Below, one piece after another: positions 13,304-16,228 of a stretch of 16,228 nucleotides of DNA. The notes under the pieces are model-generated. The model ran no database searches. It was not told the DNA's origin and worked only from the letters and a program-made list of their open reading frames with translations. Origin of the DNA: an uncultured bacterium (GTDB taxonomy: Bacteria; Patescibacteriota; Minisyncoccia; Phycocordibacterales; UBA9973); assembly GCA_903854645.1 (NCBI GenBank), contig CAINWY010000096.1, forward strand, positions 1 to 16,228, read 5' to 3'. How positions within the stretch are numbered: position 1 is the first letter of the stretch; the number at the start of each line of letters is the position of its first letter. Both the position numbers and the translations under genes were made by a program.

Positions 13304-13420
13304 CCCGTTGAGAAGCAGGTTGCAGTCATCATTTTATAAATAAACCGAATCTGCTTATATTATATTTCTAATAAATTCTACTTATGTTTTATATCCCATG
13401 ACCACAGCTTCTAACGGGAT
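13302..13420 (-). promoter_or_regulatory. asd leader helix that includes the start codon
   Basis: In the minus-strand RNA, AUCCCGUU-AGAAGC (13420-13407) pairs with GCUUCU-C-AACGGGAU (13316-13302). That is 14 base pairs with one bulged C, and the last AU are the first two bases of the asd AUG. Further in, GUCAU (13402-13398) pairs with AUGAC (13329-13325). A competing pair, AAGCAG (13356-13351) with CUGCUU (13318-13313), would break the helix. The 5' arm begins about ten bases after the aspartokinase stop. No known riboswitch class, including the lysine one, is recognised. Confidence 0.6.
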
Positions 13421-13430
13421 TCATTCCATA

Positions 13431-14792
13431 CTATCTAATAAATTTTTTATATACACTATTCGCTATCTTTTCAATATTTTCAGTTCTTATAACTGCTTCT
13501 ATTCTTTTACAGTTCTCGAAATAAAATGCACTTATTTGTAAATCTGTATCTAACTTTACTAATAGATCATTAAAATTACTTATATCTTTGGCAATAAAAT
13601 TACCAACCAAGAATATCATGCTAACTTTTATTAATTCGATTTTTTCTACTTTACTTTTTATCTCATTAAATACCTTGTCTATCTCCGTACTCTTTTCAGC
13701 CACTATTTGGAGATTATATCGTGTATTACTTACTAGTATCATCTCGTCAACTTTATGTTTTTTAAAGGATTCGGAAACTATTAACAATAAATCGTTTAAT
13801 TTTAGAGTTTCATCGGTGATTAATAATAAATTCAAATCTTTCTTTACACTTAATATTTTTGCACCTCTACCTCTATTTTTGATTTCACCAATCTTTGTAC
13901 TTAGCTTTGGATTTGCAATTGAGGATACTTCGACGTCAGTTTTAAACATTTTTACATATTGAATAGCCTTGTCATGGATAATTTTACCGGCTTCTTCTGC
14001 TTCTAAATAACTGATAAATGGTATTGTTTTAGCAATTTTTATGATTCTAGGATCAGCAGAGAGAACTCCACCAACATCTTTCCAGAGTATAACACTTTCC
14101 GCTTTTAGAGCCGCTCCTATAAAGCAAGCCGTCGTGTCTGTACCACCTCTACCCAATGTAGCAACTTCACCATCTTTTGTAATTCCAGTAAATCCTGGTA
14201 TTACAATTGTACAATTTATATTTTTAATTTTGTGATTTAAATTTTTTTCTGAAAGCAGATAATCAATATTTGCGTTCTTAAAGTGATCATCTGTAATTAT
14301 TGGTATTTCTTCAGCTAGAAACTGTACGGCCTCAATGCCATTTGAATTAAAATAGTAGGTCATAATTATGGCTGAGAGCTTTTCTCCGTATGACACAAGC
14401 TTATCCTCGAGAGCATTTGTCACAATGGAATTTTTTGATTTTGAATTATGATGAGTATTTATAAGCTCCAATTGTAATTTTCCTAATATTTTATCTAGTT
14501 CTATATTCAAATTAGCAATATATTCCTTAGATATATGAATGTCTAAAGCTACTTGTTTATGTCTCAAAAGTAAATTATTTATAAATTTTTCCACTATTAT
14601 TTCTTCATAATTTTCCTTTAAACTTTCAACAAAAGATAATATTTCATCTGTTACTTTTGGCATTGCAGAAACAACGGCAATACTTTGGTATCCCTTTTTA
14701 TTTTGTTCCATTATTCTTTTTTTCATTATTGGAATTAACTCTTTTGTAAGTATTCCACCTCCAAACTTATTTACAATGATTGGTTTAGACAT
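13431..14792 (-). CDS. lysC: aspartokinase
   Basis: 453 residues, phosphorylating aspartate with ATP, the first step to aspartate semialdehyde. Motifs: KFGGG at 9-13 and VVSAM at 40-44 (nucleotide and phosphate binding), GRGGTDTTA at 214-222, and WKDVGGVLSADPRI at 237-250. The C-terminal third (about 310-453) fits two ACT-type regulatory domains, although what they bind cannot be read. The gene is very AT-rich, more so than the ribosomal genes. Asd follows on the same strand after 127 bases; the carboxy(nor)spermidine dehydrogenase gene diverges from it. The symbol is generic: nothing shows which end product controls it, and homoserine dehydrogenase is not fused. Confidence 0.92.
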   Translation of the reverse strand: MSKPIIVNKFGGGILTKELIPIMKKRIMEQNKKGYQSIAVVSAMPKVTDEILSFVESLKENYEEIIVEKFINNLLLRHKQVALDIHISKEYIANLNIELDKILGKLQLELINTHHNSKSKNSIVTNALEDKLVSYGEKLSAIIMTYYFNSNGIEAVQFLAEEIPIITDDHFKNANIDYLLSEKNLNHKIKNINCTIVIPGFTGITKDGEVATLGRGGTDTTACFIGAALKAESVILWKDVGGVLSADPRIIKIAKTIPFISYLEAEEAGKIIHDKAIQYVKMFKTDVEVSSIANPKLSTKIGEIKNRGRGAKILSVKKDLNLLLITDETLKLNDLLLIVSESFKKHKVDEMILVSNTRYNLQIVAEKSTEIDKVFNEIKSKVEKIELIKVSMIFLVGNFIAKDISNFNDLLVKLDTDLQISAFYFENCKRIEAVIRTENIEKIANSVYKKFIR

Positions 14793-14830
14793 CTCTTTTA
14801 TTAATTTAAGTATTATTGATAAACAAGTTG

Positions 14831-14858
14831 ATTATAGTATATATAGCGTATAAATCAA
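14831..14858 (-). promoter_or_regulatory. aspartokinase promoter
   Basis: On the minus strand, TTGATT (14858-14853), 16 bp, TATAAT (14836-14831). Transcription would start near 14824, about 32 bases before the ATG. The -35 and the bases around the -10 form a dyad (TTGATT at 14828-14833 and AATCAA at 14853-14858) that could be a protein site. Confidence 0.6.
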
Positions 14859-14869
14859 GGATATTTTCA

Positions 14870-14898
14870 TTGACTTATGGGGTAGTGAATAGTAAACT
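14870..14898 (+). promoter_or_regulatory. promoter for the carboxy(nor)spermidine dehydrogenase gene
   Basis: TTGACT (14870-14875), 17 bp, TAAACT (14893-14898). The predicted start near 14905 leaves a leader of about 27 bases with GAGGG at 14924-14928, one of the few Shine-Dalgarno-like sequences before a gene in this window. It lies 3 bases before ATG 14932 and 12 before ATG 14941. Confidence 0.6.
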
Positions 14899-14931
14899 AA
14901 TATTGTTATTAATTTATCTTATCGAGGGCTT

Positions 14932-16203
14932 ATGTCTTTGATGAATATTAAAATGTCAAAAATTTTAGTTATAGGTTGTGGAAATGTTGGTAGTGTTGGT
15001 TTACATAAAATGGCACAATTTAAAAGTACTTTTTCAGAGATTCATGTTGTTGGTAGAACTGCCAGCAAATGCGAAGCTGTTCGTCAGTCTGTCTTAAAGA
15101 AATCAAAAGGCAAAGTGGACTTTCAAATACATATAGCTGATGTCGGTAATGGAGATACATTCTTAAGACTCTTGAAAGAGATACAGCCTACATTAGTTGT
15201 AAACTGGGGTAGTCCATATGACAATCTAGTCGTAATGGATGCATGCTTGGAATATGGAGTGAACTATATAGATACTGCGTGCTACGAAAACCCAGAAAAA
15301 TATGGCTTCTCTTACAAACTACAACTTGCTAAAAATGAGGCCTTCAAAAAGAAGGGCTTGCTCGCTATTCTCGGCTCTGGCTTTGATCCTGGAGTTTCAA
15401 ATATTTACTCGGCTTACGCTCGTGACTATATATTCGACAAGATAGAGACTATAGATATTTTGGACTGTAATGGCGGCTCAAAAGATGAAAAAATTAAATT
15501 TGCTCCAAACTTTGATCCTGAGATTAATCTTCGTGAACTTATTCTCCCTATTAAATTCTGGGAGAATGGTAAGTGGCAAGAGAGAATGAAGCTCATAGAC
15601 GAGGATGCGCCCTTTTTTGAATTTAACTTCCCTGAAGCTGGAAAGTTCACACCTTACCTGATGTATCACGAGGAGCTTGAGACCATTCCAACACATATAC
15701 CTGGGCTTAAGCGTATTCGTTTCTGGATGACTTTTTCTCCAACATATCTTACTTATTTAAGAGTTCTTTATAATGTAGGACTTACTCGTATAGATACTAT
15801 AGATTATAATGGTCAAAAAATAGTACCTGTAAAATTTTTAAAAGCAATTTTACCAAAAGGAGAAGACTTCAATAGTGGATATGTCGGTAAAACAAATATC
15901 GGGAACATTATTACTGGAACAAAAGCTGGCAAGAAAAAGGCTGTATATATCTATAATGTATGTGATCATAAGGCTGCTTTCAAAGAGACAGGAGGCAATG
16001 CCATAGGTTATACGACAGCAATACCGACAGTTACTTGCGCAAAACTTGTATTAGAAGGTAAGTGGGGAGGAGTTGGAACGAAGAATACTGAAGATAAAAG
16101 CCTCGATTCCAAGATATTCATCGATGAAATGGCAAAATTAGGCCTTGCTACTATCATGAAGACTCTCAAAGACATTCCCGCTGCACTTAAAAAGGGTTAT
16201 TAA
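14932..16203 (+). CDS. carboxy(nor)spermidine dehydrogenase, saccharopine dehydrogenase-like
   Basis: 423 residues from ATG 14932; in-frame ATGs at 14941 and 14953 are possible, and MSKILVIGCGNVGS from 14953 is the family-like beginning. The Rossmann loop GCGNVG is at 15-20. Landmarks of the carboxynorspermidine synthase family follow: NWGSPYDN at 91-98, YIDTACYEN at 112-120, GSGFDPGV at 148-155, NFDPEIN at 193-199, FWENGKWQ at 209-216, and IPGLKRIRFWMTFSPTYLTYL at 256-276. These enzymes join aspartate semialdehyde to a diamine with NADPH, giving carboxyspermidine from putrescine, carboxynorspermidine from diaminopropane, or carboxyaminopropylagmatine from agmatine. Aspartokinase and Asd next door would supply the semialdehyde. 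The preferred diamine cannot be read from sequence. Lysine-forming saccharopine dehydrogenase is less likely. Confidence 0.85.
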   Translation: MSLMNIKMSKILVIGCGNVGSVGLHKMAQFKSTFSEIHVVGRTASKCEAVRQSVLKKSKGKVDFQIHIADVGNGDTFLRLLKEIQPTLVVNWGSPYDNLVVMDACLEYGVNYIDTACYENPEKYGFSYKLQLAKNEAFKKKGLLAILGSGFDPGVSNIYSAYARDYIFDKIETIDILDCNGGSKDEKIKFAPNFDPEINLRELILPIKFWENGKWQERMKLIDEDAPFFEFNFPEAGKFTPYLMYHEELETIPTHIPGLKRIRFWMTFSPTYLTYLRVLYNVGLTRIDTIDYNGQKIVPVKFLKAILPKGEDFNSGYVGKTNIGNIITGTKAGKKKAVYIYNVCDHKAAFKETGGNAIGYTTAIPTVTCAKLVLEGKWGGVGTKNTEDKSLDSKIFIDEMAKLGLATIMKTLKDIPAALKKGY

Positions 16204-16228
16204 TTAAACATAATCCCAGATAGTGGCG

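Noticed and set aside
13304..13430. Lysine riboswitch in the asd leader
   Set aside because: The spacer is too short and lacks the five-helix junction and conserved core; only a long closing helix is seen.
1..16228. TGA read as glycine (code 25)
   Set aside because: All conserved genes are full length without internal TGA and their conserved glycines use GGN codons.
1..16228. tRNA, rRNA, insertion sequence or prophage genes
   Set aside because: No cloverleaf, rRNA block, transposase or integrase was recognised on either strand.

Overview
The window looks like chromosomal DNA of an AT-rich, streamlined bacterium, most likely of the Candidate Phyla Radiation (Patescibacteria, Parcubacteria-like). 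The reasons are the low visible G+C, very short gene spacers, almost no Shine-Dalgarno sequences ahead of the ribosomal genes, a shortened uL13, a uS4 without the cysteine cluster at its N-terminus, and a baseplate-J-like membrane protein of a kind common in these genomes. All 20 genes stop at TAA or TAG and none uses TGA as stop or inside a frame, so the TGA=Gly code of Gracilibacteria/Absconditabacteria does not apply.

Layout. (1) 1-1705: the 3' end of a gene entering from the left (possibly a PilM/FtsA-like ATPase) overlaps a single-pass membrane protein with a baseplate-J-like outer domain. (2) 1758-5849: a translation/transcription operon in classical order, infA-rpmJ-rpsM-rpsK-rpsD-rpoA-rplQ-rplM-rpsI, closed by a strong terminator. 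(3) 5905-10414: the chaperone set grpE, dnaK, dnaJ, with a minus-strand winged-helix/Cas2-like (PaaX-type) regulator between grpE and dnaK. (4) 10524-16203: five genes that fit a polyamine pathway fed by aspartate semialdehyde: a SpeA-like PLP decarboxylase, a small four-helix SMR-like transporter, aspartate-semialdehyde dehydrogenase and aspartokinase (both minus strand), and a carboxy(nor)spermidine dehydrogenase.

How it fits together. Aspartokinase plus Asd would make aspartate semialdehyde; the dehydrogenase would join it to a diamine (putrescine or agmatine) by reductive condensation; a decarboxylase would finish the triamine; the SMR-like protein could move the amine across the membrane. 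No lysine, threonine or methionine biosynthesis genes are seen here, so the aspartate branch may serve polyamines. In the chaperone block no HrcA gene or CIRCE element is visible; instead an inverted repeat sits between the divergent dnaK and PaaX-like promoters, suggesting that this regulator controls dnaK and itself.

Regulatory architecture is dense for such short spacers: a grpE promoter built over the upstream terminator and predicted to give a leaderless mRNA; a bidirectional terminator that also encodes the C-terminus of the regulator; a long imperfect inverted repeat between dnaK and dnaJ; and a helix predicted to hide the asd start codon. All functional statements are from reading the sequence and family knowledge; no database search was run.
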